Notes: generated from the sequence alone by a model not told the origin. A stretch of 26,175 nt of DNA from JASEJA01 sp038872535 (GCA_038872535.1 JAVZJY010000015.1:1-26175), one strand, 5' to 3'; positions 1 through 7,735 are shown, counted from the stretch's first letter. Program-made: numbers and translations.

Positions 1-662
1 CCAAAGTTGGGATCAACTTCATTATGGATAACTACAACTTTGCAACTAAGACTTCGCAAAATACGATCCAAATAGCCTCTTGCAGTTCCATACATCACAT
101 CAAAAACCACTTTGAGCCTCATTTTTCTGAAAGCTTCCAAATCTAACTGTTTTTTAACAAACCTTATGTAGGGCACTGTCGGATCAATCCACTTCAATAA
201 CCCACGTTGCATCCCAGTCTCGATCGAGATTTCCTTTATTTTACGTTCCCTAAAAATTCTGCTAATATTATTAGTGATCTCTTCAGTTGTTTCCGGCAAT
301 GCGGGACCCGCATATTCTGGGATGTACTTAATACCGTTCCATTCTGGCGGGTTATGCGAGGCTGTAATCATTATTGCGCCAGCAGCTTTCCTATGTAAAA
401 CCTCAAAGGCTGCGACTGGAGTGGGCACATCTCTTTTTGTGATGTATGTTGGGATATCATTACCTAACATTATTTTGCATGCACTTTCTGCAAAGTGGCG
501 TGACCATTTGCGCGTGTCATATCCAACTACAATGCCTCTTTCATTTAAGCCGTGAAACTGAACATAGTCAGCTATGCCTTGAGCCACGACTTTCACATTA
601 TCAAAAGTAAACTCTCTGCCTATGACACCGCGCCAACCATCTGTGCCGAAACTAATCTTCAC
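1..662 (-). CDS. Phosphoglucomutase/phosphomannomutase family protein (alpha-D-phosphohexomutase), 3'-truncated by window edge
   Basis: My translation of the minus strand from a GTG at 660-662 gives about 220 residues that run off the left edge without a stop. The N-terminus (KISFGTDGWRGVIG) is the typical first-domain start of alpha-D-phosphohexomutases. A GYDTR segment lies at residues 47-51 and the active-site phosphoserine loop TASHNP at 100-105, with Ser102 the phosphorylated residue. The family interconverts hexose 1- and 6-phosphates, either glucose, mannose or glucosamine; the specificity loops lie outside the window, so the substrate is open. A GAGGG Shine-Dalgarno-like element sits about 7 nt upstream of the GTG, and an in-frame stop lies just above it, which fixes the start. 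It is divergent from a glycosyltransferase, suggesting a shared role in polysaccharide or nucleotide-sugar metabolism. Confidence 0.93.
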   Translation of the reverse strand, partial: MKISFGTDGWRGVIGREFTFDNVKVVAQGIADYVQFHGLNERGIVVGYDTRKWSRHFAESACKIMLGNDIPTYITKRDVPTPVAAFEVLHRKAAGAIMITASHNPPEWNGIKYIPEYAGPALPETTEEITNNISRIFRERKIKEISIETGMQRGLLKWIDPTVPYIRFVKKQLDLEAFRKMRLKVVFDVMYGTARGYLDRILRSLSCKVVVIHNEVDPNF

Positions 663-856
663 AATTAGCCCTCAACAGTTATTATGTTAAACTCAAAGCA
701 AAACCTTTTCCTCAAGCACAAAATGCAAATCACTCTACCTCAACTTTTTATCAGAGTTCAATATTCTGATTTTCTCTACTACACTATAACCAAAGGTGAG
801 ATATAAGCATCCTTTAATACATACTTATGAAATTATAATTTGAAGGTGGAAGTAAA

Positions 857-2098
857 ATGCGAATCGGGTTCTTTGTTTGGGAATATCCACCTAAGCTTGT
901 GGGTGGTTTAGGAACATACGCAGAATATATAACTCACGAGTTCGTTGAGCTAGGCCATGATGTAACAGTTTTTACCCTTAATCCTGGAGATTTAAATACA
1001 CGAGAGATTTTAAAAGGAGTGGAAGTTCACAGACCACTTATTGCTGATGCGAGCAACGTTTTTCCAATGTTTGTTACAGATGATTTGAGAAGATGGGGAA
1101 CGAACATCCGCTTCTTTAACGACATCTTCATTTACAACGTTCTAAGTGCAACTAAATTCATTAATGGACTAATCAGAAAGGAAGGTTATAAATTTGACGT
1201 TGTTTGTGTGCACGACTGGTTGAGCAGTATAGCTGGCTTAATAATCAAGAACGAAACCAAAATCCCCGTTGTTTTTCACGTTCACAGCACAGAATGGGGA
1301 AGAAGCGGCGGTCAAGGCTCAGAGGTTGTTTCACATCTTGAATGGGCAACTGCCCAAACGGCTGACAAGATAATAACCGTCAGTCATGCGATGAAGGACG
1401 ATTTGACGCGCCATGGTTGGCCTCAACAAAAAATAAGCGTTGTATGGAATGGTGTAGACCCTATACGCTATAATCCACAAAACTGTAAACCTGAAGATGT
1501 TAAGAAGATCCGCGAAAATTATAACATTCCAAATGATTGGAAGATGCTTCTCTTCCTCGGGAGACTAACGTGGGTAAAGGGTGTAAAGAATTTAATGCAA
1601 GCCATGCCCACAGTTTTGAGAGATTATCCGCATACGAAACTGGTGATTTTAGGCAAAGGCGAAGAAGAAAGGGACATAGCGGAAACAGCCACTAGACTTG
1701 GAATAAAAGATAACGTTATTTGTCGTTTCGATTTTGTCCCAGAAGAAGAACGAATTCTACACTATGCCGCTGCAGACTTGTGCGTCTTCCCGTCAATATA
1801 CGAACCCTTCGGCATAGTAAGCCTAGAAGCAATGGCGATGGCAAAACCTGTAGTCGTCGGCGCTCATGGAGTAGTAGGCTTCAGAGAACAAGTAATTCCC
1901 TCAGATCCAGACCAAAACGGTGTTCACGTCAACGGCGAAGACCCAGCCGACATAGCATGGGGAATAAAAGAAATCCTTAAAGACCCGCAAAATGCCAAAA
2001 CATGGGGAGAAAACGGACGAAAAAGAGTTTTACAATACTTTACATGGAGAAAAACAGCAGAACAAACACTAGAGATATATCAAACACTTATCCAGTAA
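857..2098 (+). CDS. Glycosyltransferase family 4 / glycogen synthase-like protein
   Basis: A 413-residue GT-B fold glycosyltransferase. The N-terminal Rossmann domain opens with a glycine-rich loop (PPKLVGGLGTYAEY, 12-25) like that of starch/glycogen synthases and GT4 enzymes. VHDWLS is at 118-123 and HVHSTEW at 141-147. The C-terminal domain has LGRLTWVKG (234-242), with a probable donor-phosphate-binding Arg and Lys, and the retaining-transferase E-x7-E motif at Glu316 and Glu324 (EPFGIVSLE). It likely transfers a sugar from a nucleotide-sugar donor in the cytoplasm. Glycogen synthesis is plausible, but a role in surface glycan or lipid glycosylation cannot be excluded. GAAGGTGG lies 7-8 nt before the ATG. 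The gene is divergent from a phosphohexomutase that could supply hexose-1-phosphate for its donor. Confidence 0.9.
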   Translation: MRIGFFVWEYPPKLVGGLGTYAEYITHEFVELGHDVTVFTLNPGDLNTREILKGVEVHRPLIADASNVFPMFVTDDLRRWGTNIRFFNDIFIYNVLSATKFINGLIRKEGYKFDVVCVHDWLSSIAGLIIKNETKIPVVFHVHSTEWGRSGGQGSEVVSHLEWATAQTADKIITVSHAMKDDLTRHGWPQQKISVVWNGVDPIRYNPQNCKPEDVKKIRENYNIPNDWKMLLFLGRLTWVKGVKNLMQAMPTVLRDYPHTKLVILGKGEEERDIAETATRLGIKDNVICRFDFVPEEERILHYAAADLCVFPSIYEPFGIVSLEAMAMAKPVVVGAHGVVGFREQVIPSDPDQNGVHVNGEDPADIAWGIKEILKDPQNAKTWGENGRKRVLQYFTWRKTAEQTLEIYQTLIQ

Positions 2099-2210
2099 AT
2101 ATTTCGTTACACTTTTCATCAGAATATTCTACAGGTAAATTGTGCTGAAATCCCCACCCCAACCGCACTTAAGGGTATTGCTTTGAGTTTTGATTTTACC
2201 TCTGTTTTCC

Positions 2211-3422
2211 CTAGCATTTCGTCTTTTTACTGCGTCTGCACACAAGGGCTGAGATTGAGGTAATTGCGGCGGTCATGATTGTTATATTTGTCACAATTAG
2301 AGGAAAAAGGTGGGCATTGGGAAAATCGTATTGAAGTATTATGAAACTAAGCAATGCTGGAGTTAAACCGAGTGCGAACATTCCTGTAATTATGCCTTTT
2401 TCAGAAGCCATAGGGCTTCTCCATGTGGAAACTGAAACAACCAAATAACGTGCAGTAAAGAGGAGGAGAACAATTGGTATGCCAACACTTAACCCCGTTA
2501 AAACACTCTGTAGGGAAACATCAAATATTAGACCTAATGCCACAAAGAAGAATGCTCTCAAAATAAATGAGAGTTCGGTTTGAAAGTGCATCAGATAAGT
2601 TTTCACCTCGGAGAACGATGGAGATTGTCTCATTCTCAAAGTCCGTGAAACTCGTTTGTCGTTTCCCAAAATCACACCGAAAGCAAGCACTGCAAGAGCA
2701 CCACTCCCCATGAGAGTTTCTGAAATCGCATAACACGCAATAACGTAGCCTAAAGTAGCTATGTAGGCAAGTTCATTTTCTTCCAAAGTGGAAAGAACCC
2801 ACACCCATGGGATCGCCATGACCACCCCGATGGCTATGCCCACGGCGAATTCTGCGGAGATAGATTTCACTATGGCGATATAATCGAAGGTGCCGTTCAG
2901 TTTGGTGGTAAGAAAGGCAAAAAAGAAGACAATACAGATGATGCTACCAATTACTGATTCCATGGAAAGCAATGTTGCTGTTTGACTTTGAACTCCGATT
3001 TTCTTTGCCAGAGGTATGATAACTACTTGACCTGTTGTGCTGATCATTGATCCAAGTAAAAGTCCGTCGATTAGTTGCCACCCTAAGATAAAGTATGTGA
3101 ATAGTGTAACAAAGATCAACCCTAGAGCGAAGTATGCAATTGTTTGAAAGATGGAGCGAAAACCGCCCTCTGAAATTTCAGACAGATTGAGTTCTAGTCC
3201 TCCGCCAAAAAGTACCATCAAAAGCGTGAAAGTCGAGATTAAAGGCAGAAAAGGAATGATATCATTTTTTGGAAAAAGGTTTAAGATAGGACCCAACAAT
3301 ACGCCTATGAAAATCAGAAACAGAATCTCCGGCCAACCGGTCTTCTTAAAAAGAAGATTTGCTAGAAAACCGATTATTATGATAGCCGCAGCGATAAAGA
3401 GCATAGATACAATGTCTATCAA
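2211..3422 (-). CDS. Cation:proton antiporter-like membrane protein (monovalent CPA superfamily), atypical ion site
   Basis: About 403 residues with a dozen or so hydrophobic helices, resembling the Na+/H+ exchanger domain of CPA antiporters. The helix pair that usually carries the ion-binding site reads STTGQVVIIPL (from about residue 128) and MESVIGSI, with Glu155 kept. Gly159-Ser160 (codons at 2943-2948) stand where family members normally have Asn-Asp, Thr-Asp or similar. The missing aspartate makes ordinary ion exchange doubtful. I place the start at TTG 3420-3422 because GAGGAG at 3429-3434 sits 6 nt upstream; a longer TTG start at 3497 has no Shine-Dalgarno and adds a charged, non-membrane leader. 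The gene is divergent from the fluoride-riboswitch operon across a 370-nt gap. It may instead be a channel-like or regulatory relative. Confidence 0.85.
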   Translation of the reverse strand: MIDIVSMLFIAAAIIIIGFLANLLFKKTGWPEILFLIFIGVLLGPILNLFPKNDIIPFLPLISTFTLLMVLFGGGLELNLSEISEGGFRSIFQTIAYFALGLIFVTLFTYFILGWQLIDGLLLGSMISTTGQVVIIPLAKKIGVQSQTATLLSMESVIGSIICIVFFFAFLTTKLNGTFDYIAIVKSISAEFAVGIAIGVVMAIPWVWVLSTLEENELAYIATLGYVIACYAISETLMGSGALAVLAFGVILGNDKRVSRTLRMRQSPSFSEVKTYLMHFQTELSFILRAFFFVALGLIFDVSLQSVLTGLSVGIPIVLLLFTARYLVVSVSTWRSPMASEKGIITGMFALGLTPALLSFIILQYDFPNAHLFPLIVTNITIMTAAITSISALVCRRSKKTKC

Positions 3423-3760
3423 AGCAGTCTCCTCAATACTTCGACTGTAGAAATTAAATGAGAGCGCAATTGTATAAGACTTGTCTTTTCTCCGCAATAG
3501 TCAAAAATTATAGCAGATCGCTAAGCGACAAAACTGCCAAAAGGTTAAAGATGTTATAGATTAACGAATGACAACACATTAACCATAATGGCAACAATCC
3601 AAATCTTACCATTATTTTCGTGGATGTCTGTCAAAAGGCATTAACAGAAAAGATAAGACAAGACCAACTTAATATGTTCAGAGCTAGAACAGCCTGCTGT
3701 CCATTTTGAAAAAGACGTTGAGTGTAAGTTTAATAGAAAATTGGGGTTTATGGGAAAATG

Positions 3761-3768
3761 TTTATATC
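3761..3768 (+). promoter_or_regulatory. TATA box of the riboswitch operon
   Basis: TTTATATC preceded by a purine-rich GGGAAAA stretch that could act as a BRE. An archaeal start site about 25 nt downstream would fall near 3789-3793, exactly at the 5' edge of the fluoride aptamer, so the transcript would open with the riboswitch. The remaining 3423-3755 stretch between the antiporter and this box shows no other convincing gene or element. Confidence 0.65.
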
Positions 3769-3792
3769 TACTTCTTGAAGTTTGTAGAGTTT

Positions 3793-3856
3793 AAGGCGAT
3801 GAAGCTCGCCTTTAACCGCCCTTGCTTCTGCATGTGCAGGGGCTGATAGCTTCTAC
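3793..3856 (+). promoter_or_regulatory. Fluoride riboswitch aptamer (crcB motif)
   Basis: P1 is AAGGCG (3793-3798) with CGCCTT (3807-3812). Its loop holds GAAGCT (3801-3806), which pairs perfectly with AGCTTC (3848-3853) to form the pseudoknot. P3 is GCCCTTGC (3818-3825) with GCAGGGGC (3836-3843), including one T-G wobble. The hallmark 3' segment GGGCTGATAGCTTCTAC (3840-3856) closely follows the fluoride aptamer of Thermotoga petrophila (GGGCTGATGGCCTCTAC), and GGCGATGAAGCTCGCC matches its 5' part with compensating changes in the pseudoknot. The P3 5' strand (3814-3822, AACCGCCCT) is also perfectly complementary to 3901-3909 (AGGGCGGTT) in the first coding codons, a possible switching helix around the start. 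Fluoride binding is inferred from this match; no experiment is available. Confidence 0.93.
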
Positions 3857-3889
3857 CCAGCATTAAAACCATATGGGTGGATAAGGGGG

Positions 3890-4753
3890 TTGCATGAAGT
3901 AGGGCGGTTTGCAGTTTTCGAAAGTAGGCGACTTACCGACTTATGGATTAAACGTGTTGTTGACTATGTTGTTAGTAGGCAGAATGAGGATGGCGGATAC
4001 GCTTTCTGTCAGGGAACCGAATCAAACGCTCAGGATACGTATTATGGATTGGCAATCTTGGGTTTGTTAGGCGTTTCTTTTCCAAATGTTGAAAAAACTG
4101 TTGAGTGGTTGCGTGATTTTGTTCCCGACAGCCTTTATTCGCATTATTATGTGGCTAAAGCCCTTGAGTTGTGCGACGAGGAGCCAGACGAGGAGAGTCT
4201 GAAAAAGTTTGTTCTTTCTCTGCCGGTTGTTAGGGGCGAGTTTGGAACTGTTGACGTTTATGCTGAGGTTTCCTCAGAATTTCTGTTAGTGTTCATGGCA
4301 ACTGAGCTTGCTAACATTGCTTGTGTTGAAGTTAACCGCGCGAAGATTACAGGTTGGCTGCTGAGTTTCAAGAATAAGGATGGTGGTTTTGGGGTTCATG
4401 GGCATTCGAATTTGAATTCTACCTATCATGCTGCGGCTTCGCTTTTTAATCTGGGCTATCCAGTTAAGTCGCTTAATGAAACTCTCGATTATGTTAGAGC
4501 ATGCGAAAAGCCTTATGGAGGCTTCACTGTAGTGCCCGGCAGTTCTGCGATGTTTATGGAGCACATATACTACGGAGTGTCAACACTTAATCTCCTTGGC
4601 GAAAACCTGCGGTATCCAAAACAAACGGCTGAATTTGTTCTAAAATGCCAAAATGCAAATGGTGGATTTGCAAGATCAGACATCGGGATATCCACTTTTG
4701 AGGATACCTTCTACGCTGTAAGCATATTAAAAACGATTAAGGAACAGTGGTGA
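3890..4753 (+). CDS. Prenyltransferase/squalene-cyclase-fold repeat protein, first gene of fluoride-riboswitch operon
   Basis: A 287-residue soluble protein with repeats of the alpha/alpha-toroid family (protein prenyltransferase beta subunit and terpenoid cyclase repeats). Four Gly-Gly-centred units are visible: QNEDGGYAF followed by DTYYGLAILGLLG, KNKDGGFGV, KPYGGFTV followed by YYGVSTLNLLG, and QNANGGFA followed by DTFYAVSILK. I do not see a DxDD cyclase acid motif or a clear zinc-ligand set, so enzymatic activity is uncertain; a binding or scaffold role is possible. The start is unusual: the only in-frame start codon is TTG at 3890, directly abutting AGGGGG, and the reading frame is open upstream to a stop at 3800-3802 that lies inside the riboswitch. 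Its stop overlaps the start region of the next gene. Its position makes it the gene most directly controlled by the riboswitch. Confidence 0.82.
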   Translation: MHEVGRFAVFESRRLTDLWIKRVVDYVVSRQNEDGGYAFCQGTESNAQDTYYGLAILGLLGVSFPNVEKTVEWLRDFVPDSLYSHYYVAKALELCDEEPDEESLKKFVLSLPVVRGEFGTVDVYAEVSSEFLLVFMATELANIACVEVNRAKITGWLLSFKNKDGGFGVHGHSNLNSTYHAAASLFNLGYPVKSLNETLDYVRACEKPYGGFTVVPGSSAMFMEHIYYGVSTLNLLGENLRYPKQTAEFVLKCQNANGGFARSDIGISTFEDTFYAVSILKTIKEQW

Positions 4754-4758
4754 TTTGC

Positions 4759-5454
4759 ATGAGCATTGATGTAACATACTTCCGCATCGAGAGGATTATC
4801 AAAAGCGGCGCAGAATGTTTCTTATGTGCACTCGAAGATGAAATTGAAGGGAAATACATAGACGCTTACCTCTCCGAACTTGTCATGGACGCCAAATCAA
4901 GGGAGAAACTTGCTGAAAGCGGAGGATTTTGTAACCACCACTTCTACAGAATGCTAATAACCGCCATAAAACCGGAAAGCTCTGATGGCCACGGAGTAGC
5001 CCTAATCACAAAAAGCATCATAGAAAAACTCCTTCAAGATTTTCAAAAACGAAAGAAGCGCAACAGAGAATTCTTCCCTCAAGCTAAGCGTAGCTGCCCA
5101 GCCTGCGCTCACATGGCTAATCTTATGGAGATTTACAATAGAAAAATTTTGGAGCTGCTTTCTTCACGCAACGAAGAATTCCTCAAGCTTCTTATGGATT
5201 CCAAAGGTCTCTGCATTCCGCACTTTATGACATTGCTTAAAACGTTAGAAGATGCAATGCACAACCAAAATCAAGACGTGATTGATGCCATTTTCGAGGT
5301 TGAAGAAAAAAGTTTCCGCAGACTAAAATCAGAGCTTTCGGAATACATTAGGAGGCAGAGTTACGAGTTTTCAAACGAAGACCGTAGAGCAGTAGAGGAT
5401 GTGTTATTGAGAAGCATCCAAAAAATGGTTGGAAGACGAGGAAGCCGCCTCTAG
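4759..5454 (+). CDS. DUF6062-like protein with two CxxC...CxxH modules
   Basis: 231 residues from ATG 4759. Two tandem metal-binding modules are visible with nearly equal spacing: Cys20-x2-Cys23-x34-Cys58-x2-His61 and Cys113-x2-Cys116-x35-Cys152-x2-His155 (CFLC/GFCNHH and CPAC/GLCIPH). This layout resembles DUF6062, a family of unknown function, and suggests two zinc sites in an internally duplicated fold. The C-terminus is helical and charged. I prefer ATG 4759 because GGTGAT lies 4 nt upstream; a GTG at 4747 would add four residues. The gene overlaps or directly follows the stop of the prenyltransferase-fold gene, so the two are probably translationally coupled and both under the fluoride riboswitch. 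Function is unknown. Confidence 0.82.
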   Translation: MSIDVTYFRIERIIKSGAECFLCALEDEIEGKYIDAYLSELVMDAKSREKLAESGGFCNHHFYRMLITAIKPESSDGHGVALITKSIIEKLLQDFQKRKKRNREFFPQAKRSCPACAHMANLMEIYNRKILELLSSRNEEFLKLLMDSKGLCIPHFMTLLKTLEDAMHNQNQDVIDAIFEVEEKSFRRLKSELSEYIRRQSYEFSNEDRRAVEDVLLRSIQKMVGRRGSRL

Positions 5455-5471
5455 ATTCATAAGGGATGTAA

Positions 5472-5957
5472 ATGGAAAATCTGAAGGACGTAACTGAGGC
5501 GCGTGCAAACTCGCCAGATGGAAGAAAAACCGTCAAAATTACAGAAGTCCGCGCCTATGTCCCTTTAAGCCATGATTACGCTGATTTGTTCGCAAATTTA
5601 GTGGCTTCGTTAGAACTCTGCGCAACAACCATTGAACTCTGGGAAATATGGAAAGATAAACTGAAAGATAAGAATTCTAGGCAGCTTGTGCAGCGCACGA
5701 TTATTATTCTCTCCCGATATTTAGGATATCCTGAAGGAAGAGCCTTCAGCCTATACCAGCAAAAGAATAAACTCGAATTTCTTGAAATAGCAAAGGAAAT
5801 CCGCAGCATTGAAAAGGAGCTGGAGACAATTTCCATCGACAAACAAGGCCTTAAAAAGCTAGAGAAAATCGAAAAAAGACTGAATCAGTTGGCTAAGAAC
5901 ATGCGCATGGAGATTGAGCGTTTAGCAAAGATGGAGGTCATCGAGTACAGCGGATAG
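5472..5957 (+). CDS. Hypothetical protein with C-terminal coiled coil (riboswitch operon gene 3)
   Basis: 161 residues. The N-terminal half contains a helical segment (YADLFANLVASLELCATTIEL). The last 50 residues are a Lys/Glu/Leu-rich coiled coil (KEIRSIEKELETISIDKQ onward). No family was recognised, and there are no signal peptide, membrane span or metal motif. AAGGGA lies 5 nt before the ATG. The gene follows the DUF6062-like gene by 17 nt and precedes the next ORF by 11 nt, so it is part of the same transcript. Partner binding through the coiled coil is an inference. Confidence 0.75.
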   Translation: MENLKDVTEARANSPDGRKTVKITEVRAYVPLSHDYADLFANLVASLELCATTIELWEIWKDKLKDKNSRQLVQRTIIILSRYLGYPEGRAFSLYQQKNKLEFLEIAKEIRSIEKELETISIDKQGLKKLEKIEKRLNQLAKNMRMEIERLAKMEVIEYSG

Positions 5958-5968
5958 GTTGCGAGTAA

Positions 5969-6292
5969 ATGTATCAGATTTTTGAGATTAAACTAAGGCC
6001 TAAGGAAATTGATTTGCAACAGAAGCTTGGCGAAGTCAACAGATTGAATTGGCATCTAAACTGTGGGAAACTTGTTAAGGACGATGATGGACTGGAGTAT
6101 GTTTTGGATTTTTCAAATTTTAGGTTAATCTGTCTTGTAAGCAACTTGTTTCTCGTAGAAGAAGGCAAGTGGTCACCAAAAGATTATCCAGCTAGAGAGG
6201 AAATTGTAAACGCTGCGATGAAAGAGTTGGAAAAGCTTCCATTCAATTTGGAAATAGTTGAAGTCAAGAGGTTTGTTAAAAATGAAAAGTAA
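5969..6292 (+). CDS. Hypothetical protein, 107 aa (riboswitch operon gene 4)
   Basis: A small, charged protein of 107 residues with alternating beta-like and helical stretches (YQIFEIKLRPKE, FRLICLVSNLFLVEE, AAMKELEKLPFNLEIVEVKR). No known domain was recognised. Only one cysteine-poor core is visible, with no membrane span. The upstream ribosome-binding site is weak (ATAGGT). Its 3' end overlaps the MFS gene start by 11 nt, which implies translational coupling with the permease. It could be an accessory protein of that transporter, but nothing in the sequence proves it. Confidence 0.72.
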   Translation: MYQIFEIKLRPKEIDLQQKLGEVNRLNWHLNCGKLVKDDDGLEYVLDFSNFRLICLVSNLFLVEEGKWSPKDYPAREEIVNAAMKELEKLPFNLEIVEVKRFVKNEK

Positions 6293-7481
6293 ATTGAACA
6301 ATCAAAACGGTATGAAATGGCTGAACAGGAACGTGGCGGCGATGGGTTTCACGAGTCTGTTCAGTGACGCAAGTCATGAGATGGCTACATCCATTCTTGC
6401 TCAGTTCTTAACAGTCGAGTTGCATGGTTCAGCCGAAATCTTGGGCTTAATAGAGGGATTGGCGGACTTCTCCTCCAGCTTCATTAAGACATACTCTGGT
6501 TGGCTAAGCGATAAACTGGGCGAGAGAAAGCCCCTTGCAACATTAGGCTACACGCTTACAGGAATATTTATATCCCTATTTGCCTTTGCATCCAACTTCC
6601 TTCAAGTATTATTATATAGAACAGTGGGATGGATTGGAAGAGGCGTAAGAGAACCACCGAGAGACGCCCTTCTAGCCGATTCAGTCGAGCCTGAAAGCTA
6701 CGGTCACGCGTTTGGTTTCCATCGCATGATGGACACTCTAGGCGCCATCATAGGCCCAAGCATAGCGTTTCTTCTACTACCCCTTATAGGGTTTAGGAAC
6801 ATTTTCCTAGTTGCACTTTTGCCAGGCATCTTAGCGATATTGGTTTTCGCGCTTTTCACAAAGGAAAAGGTTCGTAGGCAAAAGGTTGAAGAGGAGAGAA
6901 AACTTTTAGGCGACATAAGAGGGTTGCCAACTAAATTCAAACATTACCTGTTAGCTGTAGGCATATTTGGTGTCGGAAATTTTGCCAACACATTTCTAGT
7001 GTTGAAGGCTACAGAAGCTCTAACACCAAGTCTCGGAGCTATAATTGCTAGCAGCATCAGTGCATTCCTTTACGTGCTGCTTAATGTGGGTGCTGCAGTT
7101 TTTGCCTACACATTTGGCTCATTGGGAGACAAATTCAGCAGAAAGAATCTATTAGCGTTGGGATACCTAATTTTCAGCATATACTGCATCGGCTTCATTT
7201 TTTCACCTCCAAACATTTGGATCTACGCCTTTCTCTTCTTTTTAGCGGGCGTAGAAACAGGAGCCATAGACGCAACTGAAAGGTCGTATGCCGCTGAACT
7301 GTTAGAAGAAAAAAGAAGAGGAACAGGTTTCGGAATGCTCAGCACAATAAACGGCATAGGAGACTTCGCATCAAGCATCACTGCGGGAATCTTATGGACA
7401 CTCACATCAGCTAGCGCATCTTTCACGTTCGGAGCAATACTAGCACTGATAGCAACAGCGATTTTAATAATTCGCAAGTAA
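6282..7481 (+). CDS. Major facilitator superfamily permease, last gene of fluoride-riboswitch operon
   Basis: 399 residues with about 11-12 hydrophobic helices. The loop after helix 2 carries an MFS motif A form, GWLSDKLGERKPL (about 73-85). The segment GRGVREPPRDALLADS (about 119-134) and HRMMDTLGAIIGP mark a prokaryotic MFS subfamily whose substrates are not established. The central loop (KEKVRRQKVEEERK) separates two six-helix halves. I choose ATG 6282, with GAGGT at 6268-6272, over a TTG at 6258. It overlaps the preceding gene by 11 nt. As the only transporter in the operon it is the natural candidate for exporting fluoride or a fluoride-linked compound, though an MFS protein would be an unusual fluoride exporter and this is inference. 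Confidence 0.9.
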   Translation: MKSKLNNQNGMKWLNRNVAAMGFTSLFSDASHEMATSILAQFLTVELHGSAEILGLIEGLADFSSSFIKTYSGWLSDKLGERKPLATLGYTLTGIFISLFAFASNFLQVLLYRTVGWIGRGVREPPRDALLADSVEPESYGHAFGFHRMMDTLGAIIGPSIAFLLLPLIGFRNIFLVALLPGILAILVFALFTKEKVRRQKVEEERKLLGDIRGLPTKFKHYLLAVGIFGVGNFANTFLVLKATEALTPSLGAIIASSISAFLYVLLNVGAAVFAYTFGSLGDKFSRKNLLALGYLIFSIYCIGFIFSPPNIWIYAFLFFLAGVETGAIDATERSYAAELLEEKRRGTGFGMLSTINGIGDFASSITAGILWTLTSASASFTFGAILALIATAILIIRK

Positions 7482-7519
7482 GCAAAACACAATAATCATT
7501 CAGAAATGCTTTACTAATT

Positions 7520-7547
7520 CCTTCCGTTAATAACGTTTAATGGAAGG
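7520..7547 (+). terminator. Terminator-like hairpin after the MFS operon
   Basis: CCTTCCGTTAA (7520-7530) pairs with TTAATGGAAGG (7537-7547) in an 11-bp stem with one G-T wobble and a 6-nt loop. It lies 39 nt after the MFS stop and is followed by the T-rich TTGTTTGTGGGGTTTGGTT. Archaeal termination relies mainly on T tracts, so the hairpin may act by RNA stability or be a regulatory dyad. Confidence 0.5.
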
Positions 7548-7580
7548 TTGTTTGTGGGGTTTGGTTATTTTCTACTTACT

Positions 7581-7680
7581 TATATAAATAGAAAATGTGG
7601 TTTTGGAGCTCCCTCCCCGAGAGTATATTAGAAATTGTATACTTATACTCTCACTGTTTTGATGTTTTTGCTTTTTGAAA
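7581..7680 (+). ncRNA. Possible short noncoding transcript (TATA box, hairpin, T-rich end)
   Basis: A TATA-like TATATAAATA (7581-7590) would start transcription near 7607. Downstream, GAGAGTATA (7619-7627) pairs exactly with TATACTCTC (7644-7652) across a 16-nt loop. The T-rich run GTTTTGATGTTTTTGCTTTTT follows from about 7656. No open reading frame fits. The unit could be a small RNA gene or only a second terminator for the preceding operon. Confidence 0.25.
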
Positions 7681-7735
7681 TGTTTTTCCTATTTAAGAAA
7701 ACTCCGCCCCTAGCCTTCAGTCATGGAAGATTATG

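Noticed and set aside
207..555. Two plus-strand frames over the phosphohexomutase
   Set aside because: They are antisense shadows of a strongly motif-supported minus-strand gene.
3423..3760. A gene between antiporter and riboswitch
   Set aside because: No frame of useful length or domain; only promoter-like sequence near its right end.
3894..3902. ATG AAG TAG mini-ORF after the riboswitch
   Set aside because: Two codons only; may be chance, though it would sit between the Shine-Dalgarno-like AGGGGG and the first gene.
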